A stretch of 64,000 nucleotides of DNA from Pseudomonas sp. PDM04 (lineage in GTDB: Bacteria; Pseudomonadota; Gammaproteobacteria; Pseudomonadales; Pseudomonadaceae): NCBI RefSeq assembly GCF_014851765.1, contig NZ_JACVAI010000004.1:186001-250000 (forward strand), given 5' to 3'. How positions within the stretch are numbered: the first letter of the stretch is position 1; every line of letters begins with the position of its first letter. The translations under genes were made by a program, and so were the position numbers. Below the pieces are notes generated by a model. It did no database searches. It was not told where the DNA came from and worked only from the letters and a program-made list of their open reading frames with translations. Positions 43,587 through 52,118 of this stretch are shown one piece after another.

Positions 43587-45644
43587 TCACACTTTATCCA
43601 CAGTCTGCGCCTTGGCGGCCGGCAAGGTGAAACCGGATACCGAGCGGCGCAACTGGCTGGCCATTTTCGCCAGGTTGCCAATGCTCTCGGCCGTGGCGGA
43701 GGAGCCGGACGAGGTTTGCGTGGTGATCTGCTGGATCACGTTCATGGTCAGGGAAATCTGGCCGGCCGACGAGGTCTGCTGCTGGGCGGCATTGGAGATG
43801 CTCTGGATCAGCGCGGCCAGGGTCTTGGAGACCCCTTCGATTTCTTCCAGGGCCACTCCGGCATCCTGCGCCAGACGTGCGCCGCGCACCACTTCGGTGG
43901 TGGTCTGCTCCATGGAGATGACCGCTTCGTTGGTGTCGGCCTGGATCGCCCGCACCAGTGTCTCGATCTGCCGCGTCGCGGCGGACGAACGCTCGGCCAG
44001 GCGCTGGACTTCGTCGGCCACCACGGCAAAACCGCGTCCGGCATCACCAGCCATGGAGGCCTGGATCGCCGCATTCAACGCGAGGATGTTGGTTTGATCG
44101 GCAATGTCATCGATCAGGCTGACAATGTCGCCGATTTCCTGGGAGGACTCGCCCAGGCGCTTGATGCGCTTGGCGGTGTCCTGGATCTGCTCGCGAATAT
44201 TGTCCATGCCGTGGATGGTGTTGTGCACCACCTCGTTGCCTTTGTTGGCGATTTCCACCGAGCGCTCGGCGACCGCCGAGGATTCGGCGGCGTTGGCCGA
44301 CACCTGGTCGATGGATTGCGCCATGTCGTTGATCGCCGTGGATGCTTCGCTGATCTGCTGGGCCTGATGCTCCGAGGCTTGCGCCAGGTGTATGGCGGTC
44401 GCCTGGGTTTCCTGCACAGCGGCCGCCACCTGGCCGGCGGTGAGGTTGATCGTGGCCACCAGGTCGCGCAGTTGGTCGACGGAATAGTTGATCGAGTCGG
44501 CGATGGTGCCGGTGAAATCCTCGGTCACCGAGGCTGTCACGGTCAGGTCGCCGTCGGCCAGGTCTTCGATCTCGTCGAGCAAGCGCATGATCGCGTTCTG
44601 GTTGCGCTCGTTCTTTTCGGCGGTCTCGCGCAACTGGCGGTTGGTTTCGCGAACCATCACCAGGCCAATGAGGATGATCGACATCAAGGCCAGCAGCCCC
44701 AGCACATAGCCACCAATGGTGTCGGTATCGCGTCCGCCGGCCAGGTTCTCCAGCCCGATGGCCAGCTGCGAGGCTTCGTCGAGCAGGGTTTGCGACAGGC
44801 TGAAAATATTGGTCGCCGACTCGCGGACCTTGAACAGCTCCGGCGAGGTTTCGAGGATTTCGTCCACCGACCCCGAGACGAATTCGAACAGCTCGGAAAT
44901 CTCGATCAGCCGGGCACGGGCATCGCGATCTTCGACCTGGCTGACTTTCAACGCCGGGTTGCCCTGCAGCATACCCGTGAGCACCTGGCCGAAACGTGTG
45001 GCGTCGCGCCCGAACGCATCGGCCGCCTGCTGTGAGTTTTCGTCGCCGGACAGCACAGTGTTCACCGCGCCGAGAATGCGCTCCGCCAGCAGCGACTGGC
45101 GCTGGGCCATGGCCACCTGGGTCGCCGGCGCGCCACGCTGCAGCAGGATCTCGACGACCTTCTCGTACTCGACCTGCAACTGCGGCACAGTTTCGGCCAG
45201 GGTGGCGGCCACCTGATGCAGGGACAGCACGGTCTGCTCGCTGGACAGGATCGCGTCGGTATTTTTCAGCAGGCGCTCCCAGTCCATTTGCACCGCGCGC
45301 ATTTCCGGGCGCACGGTGGACGGCGCAGGCGGCAGGCCGGTGGCCGGGTCGCCTTTTTTCAGGTAGCCCCAACGCTGGGCGAAGTCGTTGCGCGCATCGC
45401 TCAGCAACTTGAACGCTGCCGCCTTGCCGGCAGCCGCTTCAGTGGCGTTCTTGGCGATGCGCTGGGACAGCACGCGCAACTCGCCGGCGTGGCCGATGTA
45501 CTGCTTGTCGTACGTGGCTTGCGTGTTGAGGTAAGCGAAGTTGGCGAACAACAGCATGATGAAGACAATCAGCGCGATGAACAGCACGATGATCTGCGAT
45601 CGGCTGCGCGACCCTTCCGGCTTGCCTGTTTTTGCTTTCGTCAT
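43587..45644 (-). CDS. pilJ: Methyl-accepting chemotaxis protein PilJ
   Basis: A 685-residue inner-membrane chemoreceptor for the type IV pilus system. It has a cytoplasmic Lys/Arg-rich start, a membrane helix (IIVLFIALIVFIMLLFANFA), a long periplasmic sensor region, a second helix near residue 310 (YVLGLLALMSIILIGLVMV), then HAMP and a signalling domain. The hairpin tip QTNILALNAAIQASMAGDAG and AVVADEVQRLAERS is typical. It signals to ChpA through PilI and ChpC. It ends 18 bases before chpA; the expected methyltransferase gene pilK is absent from that gap. Confidence 0.95.
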   Translation of the reverse strand: MTKAKTGKPEGSRSRSQIIVLFIALIVFIMLLFANFAYLNTQATYDKQYIGHAGELRVLSQRIAKNATEAAAGKAAAFKLLSDARNDFAQRWGYLKKGDPATGLPPAPSTVRPEMRAVQMDWERLLKNTDAILSSEQTVLSLHQVAATLAETVPQLQVEYEKVVEILLQRGAPATQVAMAQRQSLLAERILGAVNTVLSGDENSQQAADAFGRDATRFGQVLTGMLQGNPALKVSQVEDRDARARLIEISELFEFVSGSVDEILETSPELFKVRESATNIFSLSQTLLDEASQLAIGLENLAGGRDTDTIGGYVLGLLALMSIILIGLVMVRETNRQLRETAEKNERNQNAIMRLLDEIEDLADGDLTVTASVTEDFTGTIADSINYSVDQLRDLVATINLTAGQVAAAVQETQATAIHLAQASEHQAQQISEASTAINDMAQSIDQVSANAAESSAVAERSVEIANKGNEVVHNTIHGMDNIREQIQDTAKRIKRLGESSQEIGDIVSLIDDIADQTNILALNAAIQASMAGDAGRGFAVVADEVQRLAERSSAATRQIETLVRAIQADTNEAVISMEQTTTEVVRGARLAQDAGVALEEIEGVSKTLAALIQSISNAAQQQTSSAGQISLTMNVIQQITTQTSSGSSATAESIGNLAKMASQLRRSVSGFTLPAAKAQTVDKV

Positions 45645-45678
45645 CGGTCCTCGCCCATTTGAACCTTACCGGAGTCCT

Positions 45679-45766
45679 GTTGGAGCGGGCCCTGCTCGCG
45701 ATTCGGGCGCCACGGTGAGCCAGGCACACCGCGTTATCGTTCAATCGCGAGCAGGCTCGCGCCCAC
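45679..45766. repeat. REPIN-like pair inside the pil-chp operon
   Basis: A diverged REP (45679-45702) faces a canonical REP (45743-45766) in the 143-base gap between pilI and pilJ. Its position within an otherwise tightly spaced operon is unusual. Confidence 0.75.
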
Positions 45767-45787
45767 AGATGCTCTGTGTCGTTACTG

Positions 45788-46327
45788 CTATATCGCTACG
45801 TTCATGAAACTCACGGACCGCGCCAGCGCAAACAGACTGAACACCCGCCAGTCTCGCTCGCGGCGAAAATGCCCGCGAACGAACTCGGCCTTGGCACCCT
45901 GTCGTTCACCCACCGGCAGCGGCTCGAAACTGTCCTGTTCGAAGTGTTGCAGGCCGCAGACTTCATCGACCAGCAACCCGGCAAACACCTCTTGATGCTC
46001 CACCACCAGCACCCGTCGCTGCTTGCGCACGGTCGACAGTTCATGACCGAAGAAGCCGCACAGATCCATCATCGGCAACAGACGCCCGCGCAGGTTGGCC
46101 ACACCCTTGACCCAGGGCTTGACGCCGGGCATAGGGGTGAGCCGCGGCTCGTGCAGGACTTCGCTGACTTCGCCCATGGGCGCGACGTACCAGTGCTCGC
46201 CGAGGCGAAAACCGATGCCGCTCCAGCTGTCCTGTCGGGCAGGCTGCGACGGCAGGTCCGCCGCCAGCAGGCGACAGCGCTGGTCGATCTGCAACAGCAG
46301 TTCGAAAGCGGTCAGCGACTCGGTCAT
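45788..46327 (-). CDS. pilI: CheW-like chemotaxis protein PilI
   Basis: A 179-residue CheW-domain adaptor (SWSGIGFRLGEHWYVAPMGE, GVANLRGRLLPMMDLCGFFG) that couples PilJ to ChpA. The order pilG-pilH-pilI-pilJ is the standard Pil-Chp order. Its start lies 10 bases after the pilH stop, but it is followed by an atypically large gap to pilJ containing a REP pair. Confidence 0.93.
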   Translation of the reverse strand: MTESLTAFELLLQIDQRCRLLAADLPSQPARQDSWSGIGFRLGEHWYVAPMGEVSEVLHEPRLTPMPGVKPWVKGVANLRGRLLPMMDLCGFFGHELSTVRKQRRVLVVEHQEVFAGLLVDEVCGLQHFEQDSFEPLPVGERQGAKAEFVRGHFRRERDWRVFSLFALARSVSFMNVAI

Positions 46328-46337
46328 GGTTGGGGTA

Positions 46338-46703
46338 TCAGCCGGCCAGCACGTTGTTCAGGGTCTTGATCAGGGTGTCTTCATCGACCGGCTTGGTCAG
46401 GTAATCCCTGGCGCCCTGGCGCGTGCCCCAGACCTTGTCGGTTTCCTGGTCCTTGGTGGTGATGATGATCACCGGGATATGCCCCGTTTCCGGATCCTTG
46501 GTCAACTGGCGAGTCGCCTGGAAACCGTTGAGGCCGGGCATGACGATGTCCATCAGCACGGCGTCGGGTTTCTCCTGGCGGGCGAGCGCCACGCCATCGG
46601 CGCCATTCTCGGCTTTCAAGACTTCATGACCGTGCTTCTCCAGCATGCCGGTCAGTTTGTACATTTCGGTCGGCGAATCGTCGACGATCAGAATACGTGC
46701 CAT
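46338..46703 (-). CDS. pilH: Twitching response regulator PilH
   Basis: A 121-residue stand-alone CheY-like receiver with phospho-acceptor Asp52 (VLMDIVMPGLNG), acidic pocket VDDSP and the conserved lysine in YLTKPVD. In P. aeruginosa PilH opposes PilG in controlling pilus extension and retraction. The ATG at 46703 is fixed by the receiver start MARILIVDDSP; the 36 residues upstream in frame are spurious. Confidence 0.95.
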   Translation of the reverse strand: MARILIVDDSPTEMYKLTGMLEKHGHEVLKAENGADGVALARQEKPDAVLMDIVMPGLNGFQATRQLTKDPETGHIPVIIITTKDQETDKVWGTRQGARDYLTKPVDEDTLIKTLNNVLAG

Positions 46704-46749
46704 GGTTTTCCCCATTCTTCTTGTCGACGCCGGGCCCGATGGCCGGGCG

Positions 46750-47166
46750 TCACTGCGTGTCCTGTTGCGGCAAAACGGCGGCGAAGCCCGGTACATGGGC
46801 CTGGATCGCATTCAACAGTTCTTCCTTGCTGAAAGGCTTGGTCAAAAACTGGTCGGAGCCGACGATGCGCCCCTTGGCCTTGTCGAACAGCCCGTCCTTG
46901 GACGACAGCATGATCACCGGCGTGGACTTGAACGCACTGTTGTTCTTGATCAGGGCGCAGGTCTGATAACCATCCAGGCGCGGCATCATGATGTCGACAA
47001 AGATAATGCCCGGATGATTGTCGGCGATCTTGGCCAGGGCATCGAACCCGTCGACGGCCGTGATGACCTCACATCCCACGTTCTTCAGCAGCGTTTCGGC
47101 GGTGCGGCGAATCGTCTTCGAATCGTCGATCACCATGACCTTCAAGGCGCTGGAATGCTGATCCAT
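46750..47166 (-). CDS. pilG: Twitching response regulator PilG
   Basis: A 138-residue CheY-like receiver with phospho-acceptor Asp58 (IIFVDIMMPRLDG) and conserved lysine in FLTKPFS, the first gene of the Pil-Chp operon. Phosphorylated by ChpA, it promotes pilus extension and, in P. aeruginosa, cAMP signalling. The start at 47166 (MDQHSSALKVMVIDDSKT) matches the family. The 267-base gap to the divergent gshB carries both promoters. Confidence 0.95.
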   Translation of the reverse strand: MDQHSSALKVMVIDDSKTIRRTAETLLKNVGCEVITAVDGFDALAKIADNHPGIIFVDIMMPRLDGYQTCALIKNNSAFKSTPVIMLSSKDGLFDKAKGRIVGSDQFLTKPFSKEELLNAIQAHVPGFAAVLPQQDTQ

Positions 47167-47373
47167 AAATGCTCTACCGTCGCCTTTGCGAATCATTTTG
47201 TCCGTTTTCGGACCTTCGGTGGCTCGAAACCCTTGATACGCAAGGGTCCGTACGACATGGCAGCCTTTTTAGCACAGTCTCCAAACGCAATCTATCGGCC
47301 AGCCTGCTCGATGGTTTTTCCTTGACCGGGGACACACTCGGCGCCACTCTGACGCCACTTTTTACGGTCTTTT

Positions 47374-47400
47374 GCAGGCGCGGGCCCGCTCGCTCCCGCA
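47374..47400. repeat. Diverged REP-like unit
   Basis: GCAGGCGCGGGCCCGCTCGC followed by TCCCGCA resembles the REP core with altered internal bases. It lies 34 bases before gshB. Confidence 0.4.
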
Positions 47401-47433
47401 GATCGACATACCCCCCATTTCGAGGAAAAACCC

Positions 47434-48387
47434 ATGAGCGTTCGCGTCGGGATTGTCATGGACCCCATTGCCAGCATCTCCTATAAAAAGGACAGCTCGC
47501 TGGCCATGTTGCTGGCCGCGCAGAAACGCGGCTGGGAACTGTTCTATATGGAGCAGCCGGACCTGTACCAGGCCGAAGGCCAGGCACGGGCGCGGATGCG
47601 TCCCCTGAAAGTGTTCGCCAACCCGGAAAAATGGTTCGAACTGGACGCCGAGCAAGACTCGCTGCTCAGCGACCTGGACGTGATCCTGATGCGCAAGGAT
47701 CCGCCGTTCGACATGGAGTTCGTGTACTCCACCTACCTGCTGGAACAGGCCGAGCGCGCGGGCGTGCTGGTGGTGAACAAGCCGCAGAGCCTGCGCGACT
47801 GCAACGAAAAACTGTTTGCCACGCTGTTCCCGCACTGCACGCCACCCACCGTGGTCAGCCGCCGTGCCGACGTGCTGCGCGAATTCGCGGCGAAACATGG
47901 CGATGTGATCCTCAAGCCGCTGGATGGCATGGGCGGCACCTCGATTTTCCGCCACCGCGCGGGCGACCCGAACCTGTCGGTGATTCTCGAGACCCTGACG
48001 GCGCTGGGCACCCAGCAGATCATGGGGCAGGCCTACCTGCCGGCAATCAAGGACGGCGACAAACGCATCCTGATGATCGACGGCGAGCCTGTGGATTACT
48101 GCCTGGCGCGGATTCCGGCCGTCGGCGAAACCCGTGGCAACCTTGCCGCCGGCGGCCGTGGCGAGGCCCGTCCGCTGACCGACAAGGATCGCTGGATCGC
48201 CGCGCAAGTCGGCCCGACCCTGCGTGAAAAGGGCCTGCTGTTCGTGGGCCTGGACGTGATTGGCGAGCATCTGACGGAGATCAACGTCACCAGCCCGACC
48301 TGCATTCGCGAGATCGATAATGCGTTCGGTACCGACATCGGCGGCCTGCTGATGGATGCCATCGATCAGAAGCTCAACGCTCGTTGA
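47434..48387 (+). CDS. gshB: Glutathione synthetase GshB
   Basis: ATP-grasp ligase that joins gamma-glutamylcysteine and glycine. The 317-residue length is standard. Family segments seen are VGIVMDPIASISYKKDSSLA, LMRKDPPFDMEFVYSTYLLE, the ATP-grasp lysine strand GDVILKPLDGMGGTSIF and the C-terminal INVTSPTCIREID. GAGGAAA precedes the ATG. It is divergent from pilG and followed by tonB after 77 bases containing a large inverted repeat. Confidence 0.97.
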   Translation: MSVRVGIVMDPIASISYKKDSSLAMLLAAQKRGWELFYMEQPDLYQAEGQARARMRPLKVFANPEKWFELDAEQDSLLSDLDVILMRKDPPFDMEFVYSTYLLEQAERAGVLVVNKPQSLRDCNEKLFATLFPHCTPPTVVSRRADVLREFAAKHGDVILKPLDGMGGTSIFRHRAGDPNLSVILETLTALGTQQIMGQAYLPAIKDGDKRILMIDGEPVDYCLARIPAVGETRGNLAAGGRGEARPLTDKDRWIAAQVGPTLREKGLLFVGLDVIGEHLTEINVTSPTCIREIDNAFGTDIGGLLMDAIDQKLNAR

Positions 48388-48405
48388 TGTAGAACACCCA
48401 AGTTG

Positions 48406-48457
48406 GAACCAACATTGCGTTATCATCCGCGACCTGTAAAAAACGCGATGTTGGTTC
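48406..48457. promoter_or_regulatory. Large inverted repeat abutting the tonB start
   Basis: GAACCAACATTGCGTT (48406-48421) and AACGCGATGTTGGTTC (48442-48457) are reverse complements at 15 of 16 positions with a 20-base loop. The right arm ends 7 bases before the tonB ATG, exactly where a ribosome site would lie. No T run follows, so a terminator for gshB is less convincing than translational control or protein binding. Confidence 0.7.
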
Positions 48458-48464
48458 TCTTGTC

Positions 48465-49364
48465 ATGACACTGCCGTCCGACCTGCCCGCCGAACTCGCC
48501 CACCGTGGCGTGCGCCCGGCCGATCGCCTCGGATTTACCCTGTTTCTCGCGGCGCTGATTCACCTGGCGCTGCTGCTGGGTGTCGGGTTCACCATGGTCG
48601 AACCCCAGCAGATCAGCAAAACCCTGGAAATCACCCTCGCCACCTTCAAAAGCGAAAAGAAGCCGCAAAAGGCTGATTTTCTGGCGCAGGAAAACCAGGA
48701 AGGCAGCGGCACGCTGGATAAAAAAGCGATCCCCAAGACCACCGAGGTCGCGCCGTTCCAGGACAACAAGGTGCAGAAAGTCACGCCACCACCGGCCGCC
48801 AAGCCGCAAGTCCAGGAAACGGCCCCCAAGGCTGCGGTGACCACCGTCGCGCCCAAGCCGAAAAAAGCGGCGCCCAAGACCGAAGAACCCAAGCCCGTCA
48901 CCAAACCCGCCGTGGCCGCCCCGACGTTTGATGCCGAGCAGTTGTCCAGCGACATCGCCAGCCTGGAAGCCGAGCTGGCCAACGAACAACAGCTGTATGC
49001 CAAGCGCCCGCGCATCCACCGCCTCAGCGCGGCCTCGACCATGCGCGACAAGGGGGCCTGGTACAAGGACGAATGGCGCAAGAAGGTCGAGCGCATCGGT
49101 AACCTCAATTACCCCGAGGAAGCGCGGCGCAAGCAGATCTACGGCAATTTGCGGCTGATGGTCTCGATCAACCGCGACGGCTCGCTGTATGAAGTGCTGG
49201 TGCTGGAATCCTCCGGCCAACCGCTGCTCGACCAGGCGGCCCAGCGCATCGTCAGGCTGGCGGCGCCGTTCGCCCCGTTTACCGGCGACCTGTCGGACAT
49301 CGACCGCCTGGAAATCATCCGCACCTGGAAATTTGCGCGCGGGGATCGGTTGTCCAGTAACTGA
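48465..49364 (+). CDS. tonB: Energy transducer TonB
   Basis: Couples the inner-membrane proton gradient to outer-membrane receptors for siderophores and vitamins. The 299-residue protein has one N-terminal membrane helix (GFTLFLAALIHLALLLGVGF, about residues 23-42), a Pro/Lys-rich spacer (about 65-150) and the C-terminal TonB box-binding domain (YPEEARRKQIYGNLRLMVSI, then VRLAAPFAPF). exbB and exbD are not adjacent. The ATG lacks a clear purine-rich ribosome site, because the bases before it belong to a large inverted repeat. Confidence 0.93.
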   Translation: MTLPSDLPAELAHRGVRPADRLGFTLFLAALIHLALLLGVGFTMVEPQQISKTLEITLATFKSEKKPQKADFLAQENQEGSGTLDKKAIPKTTEVAPFQDNKVQKVTPPPAAKPQVQETAPKAAVTTVAPKPKKAAPKTEEPKPVTKPAVAAPTFDAEQLSSDIASLEAELANEQQLYAKRPRIHRLSAASTMRDKGAWYKDEWRKKVERIGNLNYPEEARRKQIYGNLRLMVSINRDGSLYEVLVLESSGQPLLDQAAQRIVRLAAPFAPFTGDLSDIDRLEIIRTWKFARGDRLSSN

Positions 49365-49463
49365 TCGACTCCCACAGGATTCAGGGTCGTTTATGGGGAT
49401 TTGCGGCATTTCCTACACATCCCCAGCTTGTCAGTTCGCCCCTCCAACGCCACACTAGCGCTC

Positions 49464-50036
49464 ATGAAAAATGTCAGCCCCAGCTACCTCAAGCATCACT
49501 TCCTGATCGCCATGCCTCACATGGCCGACCCGAACTTTGCGCACACCTTGACCTACATCGTCGAGCACACAGCCAATGGGGCCATGGGGCTGGTGGTCAA
49601 CCGCCCGCAGGACCTGAACCTGGCCGATATCCTCGAGCAATTGCGCCCGGATATCGAACCGCCGCTGCTCTGCCAGCACGTGCCGATCTTCATCGGCGGG
49701 CCGGTGCAGACCGATCGCGGTTTTGTCCTGCACCCCTCCGGACAGAAATATCAGGCGACCGTTGATCTGGAAGGCGAGCTCTCGCTGTCCACTTCTCAGG
49801 ACGTTCTGTTCGCCATCGCCGATGGCGTCGGCCCGGCCAAGAGCCTGATCACCCTGGGTTACGCCGGCTGGGAAGCCGGGCAGCTGGAGTCCGAGCTGGC
49901 GCAGAATGCCTGGCTGACCTGCCCGTTCGACGCCGACATCCTGTTCAACACCAGCAGCGAACTGCGCCTCGAAGCAGCGGCCCGGCACCTGGGCGTCAAC
50001 CTCAGCCTGCTCACCAGCCAGGCGGGGCACGCCTGA
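49464..50036 (+). CDS. algH: YqgE/AlgH family protein
   Basis: A 190-residue soluble protein of the YqgE/AlgH family, recognised by HHFLIAMPHMADPNFAHT, GAMGLVVNRP and FIGGPVQTDRGFVLH. The family has a known fold but an unsettled function; AlgH was named for an effect on alginate in P. aeruginosa. The start at 49464 (MKNVSPSYLKH) is the family start. Its TGA shares one base with the ruvX ATG, so the two are translationally coupled, a conserved pairing. Confidence 0.93.
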   Translation: MKNVSPSYLKHHFLIAMPHMADPNFAHTLTYIVEHTANGAMGLVVNRPQDLNLADILEQLRPDIEPPLLCQHVPIFIGGPVQTDRGFVLHPSGQKYQATVDLEGELSLSTSQDVLFAIADGVGPAKSLITLGYAGWEAGQLESELAQNAWLTCPFDADILFNTSSELRLEAAARHLGVNLSLLTSQAGHA

Positions 50037-50473
50037 TGGCCCTGCGCCTGATCCTGGGTTTCGACTACGGCACCAAACAGATCGGCGTAGCGGTCGGCCA
50101 GGTCGTGACCGGCCAGGCCCGCGAGCTGTGCACGCTGAAGGCACAGAATGGCATTCCCGACTGGAACCAGGTCGAAGCGCTGATCAAGGAGTGGAAACCC
50201 GACGCCGTGGTCGTCGGCCTGCCGCTGAACATGGATGGCACGCCCAGCGACATGTGTGCCCGCGCGGAGAAGTTCGCCCGCCGCCTCAACGGCCGTTTCA
50301 ACCTGCCCTTCTATACCCACGATGAGCGCCTGACCACCTTCGAAGCCAAGGGCGAGCGCCTGGCCCGTGGCGGGCAGAAAGGCAGTTACCGCGACAACCC
50401 GGTCGACGCCATCGCCGCCGCCCTGCTGTTGCAAGGCTGGCTCGATGAAAACGGCGAGCTGTTCGAAACCTGA
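50036..50473 (+). CDS. ruvX: Holliday junction resolvase-like protein RuvX (YqgF)
   Basis: A 145-residue RNase H-fold nuclease (YqgF/RuvX). It begins with the family strand LILGFDYGTKQIGVAVGQ (catalytic aspartate in FDYG) and contains VVVGLPLNMDGTPS and the late acidic residue in RDNPVDAIAAALLLQ. Proposed roles are 16S rRNA 5'-end maturation and Holliday-junction processing. It overlaps algH by one base and is followed by a terminator. Confidence 0.95.
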   Translation: MALRLILGFDYGTKQIGVAVGQVVTGQARELCTLKAQNGIPDWNQVEALIKEWKPDAVVVGLPLNMDGTPSDMCARAEKFARRLNGRFNLPFYTHDERLTTFEAKGERLARGGQKGSYRDNPVDAIAAALLLQGWLDENGELFET

Positions 50474-50486
50474 TGCATTCAACCCG

Positions 50487-50510
50487 AAAGAGCCGCCTAG
50501 CGGCTCTTTT
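50487..50510 (+). terminator. Rho-independent terminator after ruvX
   Basis: AAAGAGCCG (50487-50495) pairs with CGGCTCTTT (50501-50509) across CCTAG, followed by another T, 13 bases after the stop. Confidence 0.88.
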
Positions 50511-50567
50511 AGTGATACCCCGGGCCATCTCAAGCCGTAGCGGCCCCGGGCCCAAAAAGGAGCAACC

Positions 50568-51071
50568 ATGAGCTTGCCAAATCCCGCCGAACTGATCAGC
50601 CAGATGGCGATCCGTCTTGACACCTACCTGGCCAAACGCGGCATCAGCGAGCCGCGCTACATCGGCATCCGGACCGGCGGCGTCTGGGTTGCCCAGGCCC
50701 TGCTCAAGGAGCTGGGCAGCGCTGCGCCGCTCGGCACGCTCGATGTTTCCTTTTACCGCGACGACTTCAGCCAGAACGGTCTGCACCCGCAAGTGCGCCC
50801 TTCGGCGTTGCCATTCGAGATCGAAGGCCAGGACCTGGTGCTGATCGACGACGTGCTGATGAGCGGCCGGACCGTCCGCGCGGCCATGAACGAACTGTTC
50901 GACTACGGCCGTCCGGCCAGCGTAACGCTGGTGTGCCTGCTCGACCTCGACGCCGGCGAACTGCCGATCCGACCGAATGTCGTCGGTGCGACCCTGGCGC
51001 TGGCCGCCCATGAGCGGGTGAAACTGTCCGGCCCGGAACTCAAGCTCGAACTGCAAGACCTCTCCCTTTAA
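50568..51071 (+). CDS. pyrR: PyrR bifunctional regulator / uracil phosphoribosyltransferase
   Basis: A 167-residue phosphoribosyltransferase-fold protein heading the pyrimidine genes. The PRPP-binding loop DLVLIDDVLMSGRTVRAAMN is intact, so uracil phosphoribosyltransferase activity is expected. In Bacillus PyrR controls transcript attenuation; no antiterminator hairpins are evident in the 60 bases before this gene. AAGGAG precedes the ATG. pyrB starts 28 bases later. Confidence 0.94.
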   Translation: MSLPNPAELISQMAIRLDTYLAKRGISEPRYIGIRTGGVWVAQALLKELGSAAPLGTLDVSFYRDDFSQNGLHPQVRPSALPFEIEGQDLVLIDDVLMSGRTVRAAMNELFDYGRPASVTLVCLLDLDAGELPIRPNVVGATLALAAHERVKLSGPELKLELQDLSL

Positions 51072-51098
51072 TCCGCCCTATTGAGAGTCCCCTTCGCG

Positions 51099-52118
51099 AT
51101 GACGCCTCTAGAAACCAAGCGCCCGCTGCAGCTCAATGATCAGGGCCAGCTGCGCCACTTCCTCTCGCTCGACGGCTTGCGCCGCGAGCTGCTGACGGAA
51201 ATCCTCGACACCGCCGACTCCTTCCTCGAAGTCGGCGCCCGGGCCGTGAAGAAAGTCCCGTTGCTGCGCGGCAAGACCGTGTGCAACGTGTTCTTCGAGA
51301 ACTCCACGCGCACCCGCACCACCTTCGAACTGGCAGCCCAGCGCCTGTCAGCCGACGTGATCACCCTGAACGTGTCCACCTCGTCGGCGAGCAAGGGCGA
51401 AACCCTGCTCGACACGCTGCGCAACCTCGAAGCCATGGCTGCCGACATGTTCGTCGTGCGCCACGGTGACTCCGGCGCCGCGCACTTCATCGCCGAACAC
51501 GTGTGCCCGCAGGTGGCGATCATCAACGGCGGCGACGGCCGTCACGCGCACCCGACCCAGGGCATGCTCGACATGCTGACGATCCGCCGGCACAAGGGCG
51601 GCTTCGAAAACCTGTCCGTGGCCATCGTCGGCGACATCCTGCACTCGCGGGTGGCGCGCTCTAACATGCTGGCCCTGAAAACCCTCGGCTGCCCGGATAT
51701 TCGGGTGATCGCACCGAAAACCCTGCTGCCGATCGGCATCGAGCAATACGGCGTGAAGGTCTACACCGACATGGCCGAAGGCCTGAAAGATGTCGATGTG
51801 GTGATCATGCTGCGCCTGCAGCGCGAACGCATGGCCGGCGGCCTGCTGCCGAGCGAAGGCGAGTTCTACCGCCTGTTCGGCCTGACCACTGCGCGCCTGG
51901 CCGGCGCCAAGCCGGACTGCATCGTGATGCATCCGGGACCGATCAACCGCGGCGTGGAAATCGAGTCGGCGGTGGCCGACGGCCCGCACTCGGTGATTCT
52001 CAACCAGGTGACCTACGGCATCGCCATCCGCATGGCAGTGCTGTCCATGGCCATGAGCGGGCAGACGGCGCAGCGCCAATTAGATCAAGGCCAATTCGAG
52101 CAGGAGAACGCCCAGTGA
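51099..52118 (+). CDS. pyrB: Aspartate carbamoyltransferase catalytic subunit PyrB
   Basis: Catalyses carbamoyl phosphate plus L-aspartate to carbamoyl aspartate, the committed step of pyrimidine synthesis. The 339-residue product has the carbamoyl phosphate motif ENSTRTRTTFELA, a second site GDGRHAHPTQGMLDM and aspartate-site region MLRLQRERM. The ATG at 51099 (MTPLETKRPLQLND) is the Pseudomonas start; the TTG at 51081 is rejected. Its stop overlaps the pyrC' GTG start by 4 bases. In pseudomonads PyrB assembles as a dodecamer with PyrC'. Confidence 0.97.
   Translation: MTPLETKRPLQLNDQGQLRHFLSLDGLRRELLTEILDTADSFLEVGARAVKKVPLLRGKTVCNVFFENSTRTRTTFELAAQRLSADVITLNVSTSSASKGETLLDTLRNLEAMAADMFVVRHGDSGAAHFIAEHVCPQVAIINGGDGRHAHPTQGMLDMLTIRRHKGGFENLSVAIVGDILHSRVARSNMLALKTLGCPDIRVIAPKTLLPIGIEQYGVKVYTDMAEGLKDVDVVIMLRLQRERMAGGLLPSEGEFYRLFGLTTARLAGAKPDCIVMHPGPINRGVEIESAVADGPHSVILNQVTYGIAIRMAVLSMAMSGQTAQRQLDQGQFEQENAQ

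Noticed and set aside
50521..50567. PyrR-controlled attenuator before pyrR
   Set aside because: Only short GC-rich repeats are present. There is no anti-antiterminator/terminator pair as in Bacillus pyr leaders.
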